From Planctomycetota bacterium (GTDB lineage Bacteria; Planctomycetota; Planctomycetia; Planctomycetales; Planctomycetaceae): a stretch of DNA of 40,579 nucleotides. Below, piece by piece: positions 15,783-24,583 of the stretch (position 1 is its first letter; each line of letters begins with the position of its first letter). Where the stretch lies: NCBI GenBank assembly GCA_019347905.1, contig JAHWKJ010000002.1, forward strand, positions 1 to 40,579, in the 5' to 3' direction. A model generated the notes under the pieces. That model saw only the letters and a program-made list of their open reading frames with translations. It had not been told where the DNA came from and made no database searches. The position numbers were made by a program, and so were the translations under genes.

Positions 15783-17303
15783 ATTTTCGGTTCCACGCTG
15801 GCTTTGTTCGTCCGCTCGCTGCGGGAAGACTCGCGGTCGCTGCTCGCGCACCTGTTGCGGTTCGGGCTGCTCGCGGTCGTGCTGTTCTTTCTGTACGTCA
15901 CGCACCGCGAGAGCCTGCGCTTCGGCTCGCCGGGCCGCGATCTGTTCTCGGCACTGGCGTATCTCAACGCGTTCTTCATCGCGCTGGCGGGAATCAGCTT
16001 TTTCGCCACGGCCATCACCGAGGAAAAGGAGGAGCGTTCGCTGGGCCTGTTGCTCATGGCCGACATTCGGCCGGTCTCGCTGCTCATCGGCAAGTCGCTG
16101 CCCCGGGTGCTGGCGGCGCTGCTGCTGATTCTGATCCAGTTCCCGTTCACGCTGCTGGCGATCACGCTGGGCGGCGTGACGACCGTGCAGGTGATGGCGG
16201 CCTATGCCACTCTGCTCGCGCAGATGCTGTTTCTGGCGAACCTGGCGCTCGTGTGTTCGGTCGTTTGCCGGCGGTCGGCGGCGGCTTCTCGGCTGATGGT
16301 GATCCTGTTGGTCGGCCTGTACTTCATTCCCATCCTGCTGGCCGGAGCGCCGACGTGGGGCGGGGGATTCTGGCGGGGCGTCGCTGAGACGGTGAACGAA
16401 ACGTCCGCCTTTCATCGCCTGGCGAAAATCCTTGAAACGGGTTTCGCCGGGCCGGTCGTCGGCGTGCAGGTGATCTCGAATCTGATCGCGGCCGGCGTAT
16501 GTTTTGCGCTGGCGTGGCTGTTATTCGACCGCTACCGCCACGACGAAGGCACGGACGATTCGGGTGGTAACTTCCGTCGCTGGCTGGCGTCGTTCGAGGG
16601 CGGCCGCGAGTTCGGCGCCCGTCGCTGCTGGACCAATGCCCTCGCGTGGAAAGACTTTTACTACCTCACCGGCGGCAAGCGGCTGCTTTTGGCCAAGTTT
16701 GCCTTGTACGGCCTGTTGCACGTGGGAATGGGGGTGTACTTCAGCACTGTCATGGGCGGCTGGTGGGATGCGGAAGACGTTTCGGGACTCGTGATGTCCG
16801 TGTCGCTGATGGCCCTGATGCTGGAGATTGCCGTCCAGGCGGGCCGCATCTTCCGCAACGAGGTCCGCGAGCAGACGCTCTCCACGCTGATGATGCTGCC
16901 GCTGTCGGTCGCGCAGATCGCGTGGTCGAAGGTCGCCGGCTCGCTGATCACATTGACCCCGGCGGCCTGCTACTTCGTGCTGGGCACGCTGATTCACCCC
17001 GACAACCTGGGCGAAGTCATCGAAGACCTCCTCGAAGCGCCGGCCGTGTGGTTCACGATCATGGTCTATGTGCTGTTCGTGCACACGGTGGCGCTGTTGT
17101 CGCTGCTCGTCCGCTGGGGGGCGCTGCCGCTGGCGATCGGGCTGTTCACGTTCGGGCTGTTCTGCTTCGGGTTCATGATGTCGAACATGCGGGCCGAGGG
17201 TGACGGGATGTTCGCGCTCCTGGCGTTCCTGATGTGGCTGCCGGTCGTCGGCGTGCAGTTCGCCATCGCCGAGCGGTTGCGGCACCTGACGGCCCGCCAG
17301 TGA
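15783..17303 (+). CDS. ABC-2 type transporter permease
   Basis: The product is about 506 aa with around twelve hydrophobic segments in two halves. The first half carries FATAITEEKEERSLGLLLMADIRP, the second RIFRNEVREQTLSTLMMLPLS; both are the E-R-TL-LL signature that follows the second helix in ABC-2 permeases, so this looks like two fused permease units. Between them is a soluble stretch with NALAWKDFYYLTGGKRLLLAKF. The track start at 15498 lies in a repeat. The best ribosome site is AGGAG (15771-15775), 7 nt before a rare ATT codon; TTG 15804 is the other candidate, so the start is uncertain. No ATP-binding subunit is encoded nearby. The substrate is unknown. Confidence 0.8.
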   Translation: MFGSTLALFVRSLREDSRSLLAHLLRFGLLAVVLFFLYVTHRESLRFGSPGRDLFSALAYLNAFFIALAGISFFATAITEEKEERSLGLLLMADIRPVSLLIGKSLPRVLAALLLILIQFPFTLLAITLGGVTTVQVMAAYATLLAQMLFLANLALVCSVVCRRSAAASRLMVILLVGLYFIPILLAGAPTWGGGFWRGVAETVNETSAFHRLAKILETGFAGPVVGVQVISNLIAAGVCFALAWLLFDRYRHDEGTDDSGGNFRRWLASFEGGREFGARRCWTNALAWKDFYYLTGGKRLLLAKFALYGLLHVGMGVYFSTVMGGWWDAEDVSGLVMSVSLMALMLEIAVQAGRIFRNEVREQTLSTLMMLPLSVAQIAWSKVAGSLITLTPAACYFVLGTLIHPDNLGEVIEDLLEAPAVWFTIMVYVLFVHTVALLSLLVRWGALPLAIGLFTFGLFCFGFMMSNMRAEGDGMFALLAFLMWLPVVGVQFAIAERLRHLTARQ

Positions 17304-17320
17304 TCGCCACGCGATGCGCC

Positions 17321-17383
17321 GGTTTAGCCGCGTCCCAACGGGACGCGCCGCGCCGCGCGTCCCATTGGGACGCGGCTAAACGG
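17321..17383. repeat. Family R1 palindrome
   Basis: GGTTTAGCCGCGTCCCAACG starts the left arm (17321-17347); the right arm (17356-17382) is its complement with one internal mismatch (CCCATTGGG against CCCAACGGG) and an end mismatch. The loop is GC-only. A degenerate half copy (GAGTCGCGGCAAA) follows. It lies between two codirectional genes. Confidence 0.88.
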
Positions 17384-17474
17384 CCTCGAGTCGCGGCAAA
17401 CAGGTTGAGTCGCGCCACGGGGTGCACGCCGCGGCTTCGTGCGGTATGCTCGAATGTGACGCCGGGCCCTCCGC

Positions 17475-20400
17475 ATGAACCTGATCGAAGCCTTCGTCCG
17501 CAATCCCGTCAAAGTCGCCGTCGGCGTGCTGCTGGTGGCGCTGTTCGGCGGGATTGCGCTGGTGACGATGCCGCGGCAGCTCACGCCGGAAGTCACCAAT
17601 CCCATCATCACCATCGAAACCCGCTGGCCCGGCGCCAGCCCCCAGGAGATCGAGCGCGAGATCGTTCAGGAGCAGGAGGAGCAGCTCAAGGCCGTCGAGG
17701 GCGTCGTCAAGATGACGTCCGAATGCACCGACTCCGAGGGCGAAATCACGCTGGAGTTCGTCGTCGGCACGGACTTCAACGAGGCGCTGTTGAAGGTCAA
17801 TTCGCGGCTGCAGCAGGTGCCGGAATACCCGCTCGACGCGGACGAGCCGGTCATCAGCTCGCGCGACATTTCCGACCGCGCCATCGCGCGGTTCGCGCTC
17901 ATGCCGCGGCCGCCGTCGGTGGAGCGCGTCGAGCAGTTCCAACAGTCGCACCCGCATTTGCGCGACGCGCTGGAGCCGGTCCGCCGCGCCATGAATCCCG
18001 GCCTGCGGCTGTACCGGCTGGAACGCCTCGTCGCGGAAAACTCCGAGGCGCATCCGGAACTGCGGGACCTCGCGCCGCCCGACATCGACCTGTTGAAGCT
18101 GCGCCGCTTTGTCGAAGACGTGATCGAGGCCCGGCTGGAACGCGTGCCCGGCGTGGCCGACGCCGAAGTCAACGGCGGACCGGAAGAAGAGCTGCAGGTC
18201 GTGGTCGATCCGCGGCGGCTGGCCGCGCAGGGTTTCACCATCGCGGACGTCCGCAGCGCTCTGGAGGGGCACAACAAAGACACCTCGGCCGGCGACTACT
18301 GGGAGGGCAAACGCCGCGAGATCGTCCGCACGCTGGGACGCTTCCAAAGCCCGGAGGAGGTCGAAGCCGTCGTGCTGGCCGTCCGCGGGAACACGCAGGT
18401 CACCGTGCGGCACGTGGCCGACGTACGGATGGGCTTCAAGAAGCCGTCGGACATCTCCCGCCGCTACGGCAGCTCCAGCGTCAGCCTGAGCGTGTCGCGA
18501 ACGACGGGGGCCAATGTCCTCGAAGTGATGGAGGGGCTGAAGGAAGCGACCGAGGAACTGAACACGGGCGTGCTGGCCCAGCAGAACCTGGAACTGTACC
18601 TGTACTACGACGAGACGGAGTATATCCATTCGGCGGTGGGGCTGGTCGAGCAGAACATCTTCATCGGCGGGGCGCTCACGGTCATCGTGCTGATGCTGTT
18701 TCTGCACCGGGGCCTGCGGACGGTGCTGGTGGTCCCGCTGATCGCCGCAACCGCGGTCGCCGCCGCCTACGTTTCGCCGTGGCTGTTTCTGGCGACACTG
18801 GCGCTGGTGGTGGGCTCGGGCTTCTGGTTTGCCCGCGGGGCCCTGATCGTGAGCCTCGCAATTCCCACCAGCATCGTGGGCACGTTTCTGCTCTTGATGC
18901 TGATGGGCCGCAGCCTGAACGTCATCAGCCTCGCGGGGCTGGCGTTCGCGGTGGGCATGCTGGTCGACAACGCGATCGTGGTGCTGGAGAACATCCACCG
19001 CCGCCGGCAGGAGGGCGAATCGGCCCTGCAGGCAGCGGTTCGCGGGACGTCCGAAGTCTCCGGTGCGGTCCTGGCTTCGACGCTGACGACGATCGCCGTG
19101 TTCCTGCCGGTGCTCTTGATTGAAGAGACGGTGGGACAGCTCTTCCGCGACATCGCACTGGCCATCAGTTGTGCGGTCGGGCTGTCGCTCGTGGTTTCGT
19201 TCACGCTGATTCCGACTTCGGCGGCGCGGCTGTTCGGCTTCCGCACCCGGTATAACGCGGGAGCATCGGCGGACGAGACGCACGCTCAGGCCCCCGTCGA
19301 GGGCAACGGCGACGGCCGCGCGAACGGGCGCGGCCGGCAGGCCGCGACCGGCAACGTTCAGGCGCTGGCCCGCGGAATTGCCGGCGGACTCGATCGCGTG
19401 GGCGGCGGCTTCGTGAAGGCGGTCGTGGGGCTGAACCGCTGGATCCTGGCGGGGCGGCTGCGTTCCCTGGGCACGGTCGCGGTGTTTGTCGCCGCGGTCG
19501 TGCTCGTGTTGTGGGCCTTCTGGCCGCGGGTGGAATACCTGCCCACCGGCAACCGCAACTTCGTGTTCGCGTCGCTCTCGCCGCCGCCGGGCTACAACCT
19601 GGAGCATCTCGAAGAGTTCGGCCGCAAGATCGAAACCGACCTCAAGCCCTACTGGGACGCCAACCCCGGCACGCCGGAGGCGGAGCGGCTCCCGTACCCG
19701 ATCATCAACTACTACTTCTTCGTGGTCCGCGGCCGGCAGATCTTCATGGGCTTCCGGGCCGACGACCCCATGCGCGTCCGCGAGTTAATCCCGCTGTTGC
19801 GCGAGGTCGGCGGCCAGTTTCCCGGCACAATCGCCGTCGCCAGGCAGTCGAGCCTGTTCGAGCGCGGCAGCAGCGGCGGCCGCACGATCGACGTCGAGAT
19901 CACCGGCCCCGAGCTCGAGCGGCTGATCGAACTGGGCGTACTCGTCAAGGCCGACGTGGAGCGGCTCCTGCCGGAAGCCCAGGCCCTGCCGCAGCCCAGC
20001 CTGGAGCTGTCCAGCCCGGAGGTGCATATCGAGCCGGATCCGTCCCGCTCCGCCGAGCTGGGTTTCACCGTCGCCGACCTGGGCTACGCCGTCAACGCGC
20101 TGGTGGACGGAGCCTACGCGGGCGATTACTTCATCGGCGGCGATAAGGTCGATCTGACGATCCTAGGCGCGGAGGAGACCGTTCGCCACAACGCCGACCT
20201 GGAGGGACTGCTCGTCGCCACTCCCTCGGGCGACGTGGTCCCGCTCTCGGCCGTCGCGAACATCGCTCTCCGCAGCGGCCCCGAGCAGATCCATCGCCGC
20301 GAGCGGCAGCGGACGGTGACCATTCAGGTCACGCCCCCCCTGACCACGCCGCTGGAAGAGGCCATGGAGCGGATCGAGAGCGAAATCATCGCACCGCTCA

Positions 20401-21089
20401 ACGCCCGCGGCGAGCTGGAGGGCGGCTATCGCATCACGCTCTCCGGCACGGCCGACGACCTGCGGCAGGCATGGCACGCGCTCCGCTGGAATCTCTTTCT
20501 GGCGCTCCTGATCACGTACCTGTTGATGGCGGCGCTGTTCGAATCGTGGCTGTATCCGCTGGTGATCATCTTCAGCGTGCCGCTGGGGGCCATCGGCGGC
20601 ATCCTGGGCCTCGAAATCCTCAACCTGTTCACGTTCCAGGCGCTGGATGTGCTGACGATGCTGGGCTTCATCATCCTCATCGGCACGGTGGTAAACAACG
20701 CGATCCTGATCGTGCACCAGGCCTTGAACCACATGCGCTACGAGGGCCTGCCGCCGGAGCAGGCGATTACCGAAAGCGTGGCCGGCCGCATCCGCCCGAT
20801 CTTCATGACGACGCTGACGACCGTGCTGGGCCTGTTGCCGCTGGTGTTGTTCCCGGGGGCCGGCAGCGAACTCTACCGCGGCCTGGGCAGCGTGATCCTG
20901 GGCGGCCTGATCGTCAGCACGGTCTTCACGCTGGTGCTGGTGCCGACGGTATTCCACCTCGCGCTGGGCACGCGCAACCGCCTGGCCCGCCTGGCGGGCT
21001 TCGCGTCCGACGACGTCGCCGGTATGTCGCCGCCGACTCCGCCGCCGGTCGCCCAGGAACCGAAGCCGCAGCGGCCCGTGTCCGTTTAG
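17475..21089 (+). CDS. RND-family inner-membrane efflux transporter (AcrB/HAE type)
   Basis: The product is 1204 aa, longer than the usual 1020-1060. It starts MNLIEAFVRNPVKVAV, with the first membrane helix at once. Hallmarks are ETRWPGASPQEIE, LAGLAFAVGMLVDNAIVVLENIHRR (helix 4, with the proton-relay Asp and the EN pair) and the second-half counterpart MLGFIILIGTVVNNAILIVHQAL. It exports drugs, lipids or metals by proton exchange as a trimer. The extra length comes from about 60 residues in the first porter region (near residues 143-205), about 40 hydrophobic residues between helices 2 and 3, and a Gly/Arg-rich cytoplasmic linker before helix 7. No membrane-fusion protein or outer-membrane channel gene is adjacent. 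The stop codon TAG lies within an R1 repeat copy. Confidence 0.94.
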   Translation: MNLIEAFVRNPVKVAVGVLLVALFGGIALVTMPRQLTPEVTNPIITIETRWPGASPQEIEREIVQEQEEQLKAVEGVVKMTSECTDSEGEITLEFVVGTDFNEALLKVNSRLQQVPEYPLDADEPVISSRDISDRAIARFALMPRPPSVERVEQFQQSHPHLRDALEPVRRAMNPGLRLYRLERLVAENSEAHPELRDLAPPDIDLLKLRRFVEDVIEARLERVPGVADAEVNGGPEEELQVVVDPRRLAAQGFTIADVRSALEGHNKDTSAGDYWEGKRREIVRTLGRFQSPEEVEAVVLAVRGNTQVTVRHVADVRMGFKKPSDISRRYGSSSVSLSVSRTTGANVLEVMEGLKEATEELNTGVLAQQNLELYLYYDETEYIHSAVGLVEQNIFIGGALTVIVLMLFLHRGLRTVLVVPLIAATAVAAAYVSPWLFLATLALVVGSGFWFARGALIVSLAIPTSIVGTFLLLMLMGRSLNVISLAGLAFAVGMLVDNAIVVLENIHRRRQEGESALQAAVRGTSEVSGAVLASTLTTIAVFLPVLLIEETVGQLFRDIALAISCAVGLSLVVSFTLIPTSAARLFGFRTRYNAGASADETHAQAPVEGNGDGRANGRGRQAATGNVQALARGIAGGLDRVGGGFVKAVVGLNRWILAGRLRSLGTVAVFVAAVVLVLWAFWPRVEYLPTGNRNFVFASLSPPPGYNLEHLEEFGRKIETDLKPYWDANPGTPEAERLPYPIINYYFFVVRGRQIFMGFRADDPMRVRELIPLLREVGGQFPGTIAVARQSSLFERGSSGGRTIDVEITGPELERLIELGVLVKADVERLLPEAQALPQPSLELSSPEVHIEPDPSRSAELGFTVADLGYAVNALVDGAYAGDYFIGGDKVDLTILGAEETVRHNADLEGLLVATPSGDVVPLSAVANIALRSGPEQIHRRERQRTVTIQVTPPLTTPLEEAMERIESEIIAPLNARGELEGGYRITLSGTADDLRQAWHALRWNLFLALLITYLLMAALFESWLYPLVIIFSVPLGAIGGILGLEILNLFTFQALDVLTMLGFIILIGTVVNNAILIVHQALNHMRYEGLPPEQAITESVAGRIRPIFMTTLTTVLGLLPLVLFPGAGSELYRGLGSVILGGLIVSTVFTLVLVPTVFHLALGTRNRLARLAGFASDDVAGMSPPTPPPVAQEPKPQRPVSV

Positions 21090-21126
21090 GCGCCCGCGCT
21101 CCTCTCCGAGTCGCGGCTATTAAACG
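21083..21126. repeat. Diverged family R1 repeat overlapping the RND stop codon
   Basis: CGTTTAGG begins inside the last codons of the RND gene (GTT TAG) and pairs with TATTAAACG at the far end. CGCTCCTCTCCGAGTCGCGG in between matches the arm of the composite repeat at 1461-1485. The rest of the gap to 21325 shows no gene or structure that I recognise. Confidence 0.7.
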
Positions 21127-21325
21127 GCGAAGCGGCCACTCGGGTCGGGCCGATTCCGGTTGCCAACGTGGCCGTCATCCGATTGAATGGTCCCGGTCGT
21201 GGTCGTGGCTGGGGCAGGGAAAGCCAGTGGGGTCATCGCCTGCCGCTGCGATTTCCAAACCATCTGCGACATCGAATTGTCTCCCGCGATGCCCCAGTGA
21301 GCGTGACTGCCGAGGATCTCTACCG

Positions 21326-22822
21326 ATGAAGTGCCGCGTCGTCACCAGCGCGTGGAAAGATGTCGAAGCCGACTGGCTCGTCGTCGGGCTGCCGGAAGAG
21401 TTCGATCTGTCGGGGGCGGCGGGCGAACTCGATCGGGCGCTGGACGGGCAGCTCGCGCGGCTGCGCGAGGCCGAGGATCTGACGGGCAAGCACGCCGAAC
21501 TGCTCACCGTCCACGGTCCGCGCGGAATCGCGGCGCGGCGACTGCTGCTGGTTGGGCTGGGGAAGCTCGAGGAGTTGACGGCCGCGCGGCTGGAGAAGGC
21601 GCTACTGACGTCGGCCCGCAAGGCGTCGGAGAAGGAGCACCAGAAAGTCGCCGTCGCCTGGCCCTCCGCCCCCGTGGCGTCGATGGCCCCCGCCGAGGCC
21701 GCCGCGCTCATCGCCACCACGTTGACAGTGGGCTGTGTCGGGCAGGACCTGTACCAGTCGGAGCACAAGCGGTTTTTATTCGACGAGGCGAGCGTGGCCG
21801 TCGAACCGGGCGGCGATGCGGCGGGTATGGAAGAAGCTGTCCGTCGCGGCCAGATCGTGGGCGAAGCGATGAACCTCACCCGCGAACTCGTCAACCGCCC
21901 CGCGCAGGACATCTATCCGCATTCCTTCGCCCAGCAGGCGCAGGCCCTCGCGGAAAAGTACGGCCTGGAGTGCGAAATCTTCGACCAGTCGCGGCTGGAG
22001 GCCGAGCGGATGGATTCGCTCCTGGCGGTCGCCCGCGGCAGCGATCAGCCCCCGCGGATGGTCGTGCTGCGCTATCGCGGCGGCAAGGGCGATGCGCCCA
22101 CGCTGGCGCTCATCGGCAAGGGCGTGACGTTCGACAGCGGCGGCCTCTCCCTGAAGCCGACCGACGGCATGGTCTTTATGAAGTGCGACATGGCCGGGGC
22201 GGCCACGGTGCTGGGGGCGATGGCGGCGATCGCGCGGCTCGGGCTGCCGGTGAATGTCGCCGGCTACATGGGCCTCGTGGAGAACATGGTCAGCGGCCGC
22301 TCGTACAAGCTGGGCGACGTGCTGACGGCCCGCAACGGCACGACGATCGAAGTGCTCAACACCGACGCCGAAGGCCGCCTCGTGCTCGCGGACGTGTTGT
22401 GCTACGCCGTCGACGAGGGGGCGGCGAAGCTCATCGACCTGGCGACGCTTACCGGCGCGTGCATGGTGGCCCTTGGCGAAGAAGTGACCGGCTGCTTCTC
22501 GAATGACGAGGCATGGCAGCAGGCGGTGCTGTCGGCGGCGAAGCGCGTGGGCGAAGACGTGTGGCCGCTGCCTATGTTCGACCACTACGCCGAGCTTCTG
22601 AAAAGCGACGTGGCCGATTGCAAGAACGTCGGTCCGCGGTGGGGCGGGGCGATTACGGCCGCGAAGTTCCTCGAAAAATTCGTGTCCAAAACGCCCTGGG
22701 TCCATCTGGACATTGCCGGCGCGTCGTTTGCATCCAGCAACAAGCCACACCGCGAGGGAGGGGCCACCGGCTGCATGGTGCGTACGCTGGTGGAGATAGC
22801 CGGACAATTCGGGCCGAAATGA
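21326..22822 (+). CDS. pepA: Leucyl aminopeptidase (M17 family)
   Basis: The product is 498 aa, normal for the family. It removes N-terminal residues (Leu preferred) from peptides in the cytosol as a hexamer with two metal ions per site. The active-site set is intact: GKGVTFDSGGLSLKP (Lys265, Asp270), MKCDMAG (Asp288) and NTDAEGRLVLAD (Asp347, Glu349, Arg351). The N-terminal macro-like domain (residues 1-165) is also present. The start at ATG 21326 follows GAGG about 10 nt upstream; the track start at 20471 lies inside the RND gene in another frame. It is followed by an R2 repeat and then the oxidase genes. Confidence 0.96.
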   Translation: MKCRVVTSAWKDVEADWLVVGLPEEFDLSGAAGELDRALDGQLARLREAEDLTGKHAELLTVHGPRGIAARRLLLVGLGKLEELTAARLEKALLTSARKASEKEHQKVAVAWPSAPVASMAPAEAAALIATTLTVGCVGQDLYQSEHKRFLFDEASVAVEPGGDAAGMEEAVRRGQIVGEAMNLTRELVNRPAQDIYPHSFAQQAQALAEKYGLECEIFDQSRLEAERMDSLLAVARGSDQPPRMVVLRYRGGKGDAPTLALIGKGVTFDSGGLSLKPTDGMVFMKCDMAGAATVLGAMAAIARLGLPVNVAGYMGLVENMVSGRSYKLGDVLTARNGTTIEVLNTDAEGRLVLADVLCYAVDEGAAKLIDLATLTGACMVALGEEVTGCFSNDEAWQQAVLSAAKRVGEDVWPLPMFDHYAELLKSDVADCKNVGPRWGGAITAAKFLEKFVSKTPWVHLDIAGASFASSNKPHREGGATGCMVRTLVEIAGQFGPK

Positions 22823-22823
22823 C

Positions 22824-22889
22824 AAGAGTCGAGAGCCAGAGACTGCCCACTCGCTTGCGTCTGGCTCTCGACTCTCGACCCTTGACTCG
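22824..22889. repeat. Family R2 repeat hairpin
   Basis: AAGAGTCGAGAGCCAGAGAC pairs with CTGGCTCTCGACTCTCGACC across a short loop that includes CGCTTGCGT. It begins 1 nt after the pepA stop codon and ends 9 nt before the oxidase subunit III start, so it fills the whole 76-bp gap and leaves no separate ribosome site. Confidence 0.85.
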
Positions 22890-22898
22890 AAGTTTCCC

Positions 22899-23765
22899 AT
22901 GAGCCACGCGGCCGCACACGTCGCCCACCATTTCGACGACGCCGAACAGCAGTTCGCGGCGGCGAACATGGGCATGTGGGTGTTTCTGGCGACGGAAGTG
23001 CTGTTCTTCGGCGGCATGTTTCTGGGCTACACCGTCTACCGCTCGCGCTACCCGCACGCGTGGGCGGCGGGCAGCCATCACCAGGATGTCGTGCTGGGCA
23101 CGATCAACACGGCGCTCTTGCTCGTGAGCAGCCTGACCGTCGCGCTCGCGGTCCACGCGGCCGCCACCGGCCGCGGAAGGCGCGTGTTCTGGTACCTGGC
23201 GATGACGATCGCGTTCGGCATCGGCTTTCTGGGCATCAAGGGCTACGAATATGCCCACAAGGTCCACGAGCGGCTGTTCCCGGGGCCGAACTTCACCCTC
23301 CTCAAGGTCCTGGAAAAACACGCCCCCGCCGGCGCTCACGTCGGACACATGGTGCGGATCGACGACCGCAGGCTGCTGTTCGACGTGGAGGGCCGCGAGC
23401 TGCTGTTTACGGTGCCGGAGGATGTTGCCATCACGCTGGACAAGCACCCGGTGGAGCTGAGCGAGCTGCGGCCGGGGACGGCGATGACGGTGGAGACTTC
23501 GCCCTCAGATTCCAATCGGGCCCGCCGGATCGAGGCACAGTCGGACCAAGTCGAGCTCTACCTGTCGTTCTATTTCGCCATGACCGGCCTGCACGCGCTG
23601 CACATGCTGATCGGCATTCCCATCCTGGCCGCGATCGCCGTGATGGCGTGGCGGGGCCGCTTCTCGCCCGAGTACTACACGCCGGTCGAGATCGGCGGGC
23701 TGTACTGGCACTTCGTCGATATCGTGTGGGTATTCCTGTTCCCGCTCTTGTATCTGGTCGGCTGA
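22899..23765 (+). CDS. Cytochrome c oxidase subunit III with an inserted soluble domain
   Basis: The product is 288 aa; five-helix bacterial subunit III proteins of this type are usually about 200. Helices are at about 23-45 (MGMWVFLATEVLFFGGMFLGY), 63-88, 95-115 (WYLAMTIAFGIGFLGIKGYEY), 219-248 (SFYFAMTGLHALHMLIGI) and 262-288 (GGLYWHFVDIVWVFLFPLLYL), all typical of the family. Between helices 3 and 4 an extra 85 residues (about 133-216) form a hydrophilic beta-rich module (MVRIDDRRLLFDVEGRELLF, then LRPGTAMTVET and RRIEAQ). It works in heme-copper oxidase assembly and proton/oxygen access. Subunit IV follows 3 bp after the stop, but subunits I and II are not in the window. Confidence 0.92.
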   Translation: MSHAAAHVAHHFDDAEQQFAAANMGMWVFLATEVLFFGGMFLGYTVYRSRYPHAWAAGSHHQDVVLGTINTALLLVSSLTVALAVHAAATGRGRRVFWYLAMTIAFGIGFLGIKGYEYAHKVHERLFPGPNFTLLKVLEKHAPAGAHVGHMVRIDDRRLLFDVEGRELLFTVPEDVAITLDKHPVELSELRPGTAMTVETSPSDSNRARRIEAQSDQVELYLSFYFAMTGLHALHMLIGIPILAAIAVMAWRGRFSPEYYTPVEIGGLYWHFVDIVWVFLFPLLYLVG

Positions 23766-23768
23766 ACC

Positions 23769-24050
23769 ATGAGCGAACGCCACGTCGACACGCCCGCGAC
23801 CTACCTGGTGATCTTCGGCGTCCTGATGGTGCTGCTGGTGCTGACGGTCGCTGTCGCCCAGTTCGACCTGGGGCCGGCGGGTCCCGTCGTGGCGATGGGG
23901 ATCGCAGTGGCGAAAGCGGTGCTGATCGTACTGTACTTCATGCACCTGCGGCACGCGCTGTCGCTGGTGCGCGTGATGGCCGCAGCCGGCTTCGTGTGGC
24001 TGGCGATCCTGCTCGTGCTGACGATGGGCGACTACGTGACGCGCGGTTAG
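23769..24050 (+). CDS. Cytochrome c oxidase subunit IV (caa3/bo3 type)
   Basis: The product is 93 aa with three membrane helices (YLVIFGVLMVLLVLTVAVAQF, AVAKAVLIVLYFMHLRHA, FVWLAILLVLTMGDYV). The KAVLIVLYFMHLRH block is the mark of the prokaryotic subunit IV family. It starts 3 bp after subunit III and is surely translated with it. Its role is a small accessory subunit of a heme-copper terminal oxidase in the cytoplasmic membrane. Confidence 0.92.
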   Translation: MSERHVDTPATYLVIFGVLMVLLVLTVAVAQFDLGPAGPVVAMGIAVAKAVLIVLYFMHLRHALSLVRVMAAAGFVWLAILLVLTMGDYVTRG

Positions 24051-24072
24051 TAAGCCGGCGCTTCAACAAGCG

Positions 24073-24261
24073 TCATACAGGCTCCGCAGAGCCGCTCGCG
24101 CCAAAAAAGGCGTTGGACCACTTCAGCACGCTGGGGAGGGCGCCCAGCACACTTCCGGCGAGCGTCCACGTCAGCAGAGTCGCCTCTCCCCGCGATAGCG
24201 AGAAAGCGGCGGTCGTGGCCTCGAGAAACATCGCGGCGGCGCCCAGAGTCAGTCTGGCCAT
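24073..24261 (-). CDS. Small membrane protein of unknown function (62 aa)
   Basis: The track shows a 158-aa ORF, but only its last 62 codons look real: ATG 24261 is preceded by AGGAG at 7 nt, and the peptide then becomes hydrophobic. Two likely membrane helices, LTLGAAAMFLEATTAAF and LLTWTLAGSVLGALPSVL, are joined by a short Ser/Arg/Glu loop; the C-terminus is FFGASGSAEPV. No family is recognised. It is convergent with the oxidase genes, 22 bp from the subunit IV stop, and divergent from the 77-aa gene. Confidence 0.55.
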   Translation of the reverse strand: MARLTLGAAAMFLEATTAAFSLSRGEATLLTWTLAGSVLGALPSVLKWSNAFFGASGSAEPV

Positions 24262-24583
24262 GTTCGCACTCCTTTCCCCGTAGCTACAAAGACTCGCGCC
24301 GAGCCGCGGTGCCGGAAGGGACATCCTGATCGCGTTCAGCGGACATCGGGTAGCGTAATTGAGGGGAGTGACCCCGCGCATCGGGAAGGGGCGGCGCGGC
24401 CGTCTCCGTCCTTTTCCCTGGAGCCGGTCGGGGATCCACGTAAGCACGCCTGTACCCATATTCGACTTGCCCGGGCGGGCCGGCGGGACGCTCCTCGACT
24501 GGGAATTCCCCCGATTCTTCGTGAGTGGTCGCTCGAGGTACATTCCCATTTAACTACAACCGCATCCAGCGGAGATCTCGGCC
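24262..24583. other. Intergenic region between two divergent small genes
   Basis: These 322 bases hold the ribosome sites of both flanking small genes (AGGAG at 24269-24273 on the minus strand; GGAGAT just before 24584 on the plus strand) and presumably their promoters. I could not identify convincing -35/-10 pairs. The 64-aa ORF at 24359-24553 has neither a ribosome site nor sensible composition. No tRNA, repeat family member or hairpin stands out. Confidence 0.4.

Noticed and set aside
17376-19607. 743-aa ORF on the minus strand
   Set aside because: It is the antisense shadow of the RND gene; it is full of His/Gln/Arg runs and has no domain, while the plus-strand frame has clear RND motifs.
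20471-21325. N-terminal extension of leucyl aminopeptidase
   Set aside because: It is out of frame within the RND gene and crosses the R1 repeat; ATG 21326 gives a normal-length enzyme.
24359-24553. 64-aa plus-strand ORF
   Set aside because: It has no ribosome site, no homology-like pattern and a composition typical of random GC-rich frames.
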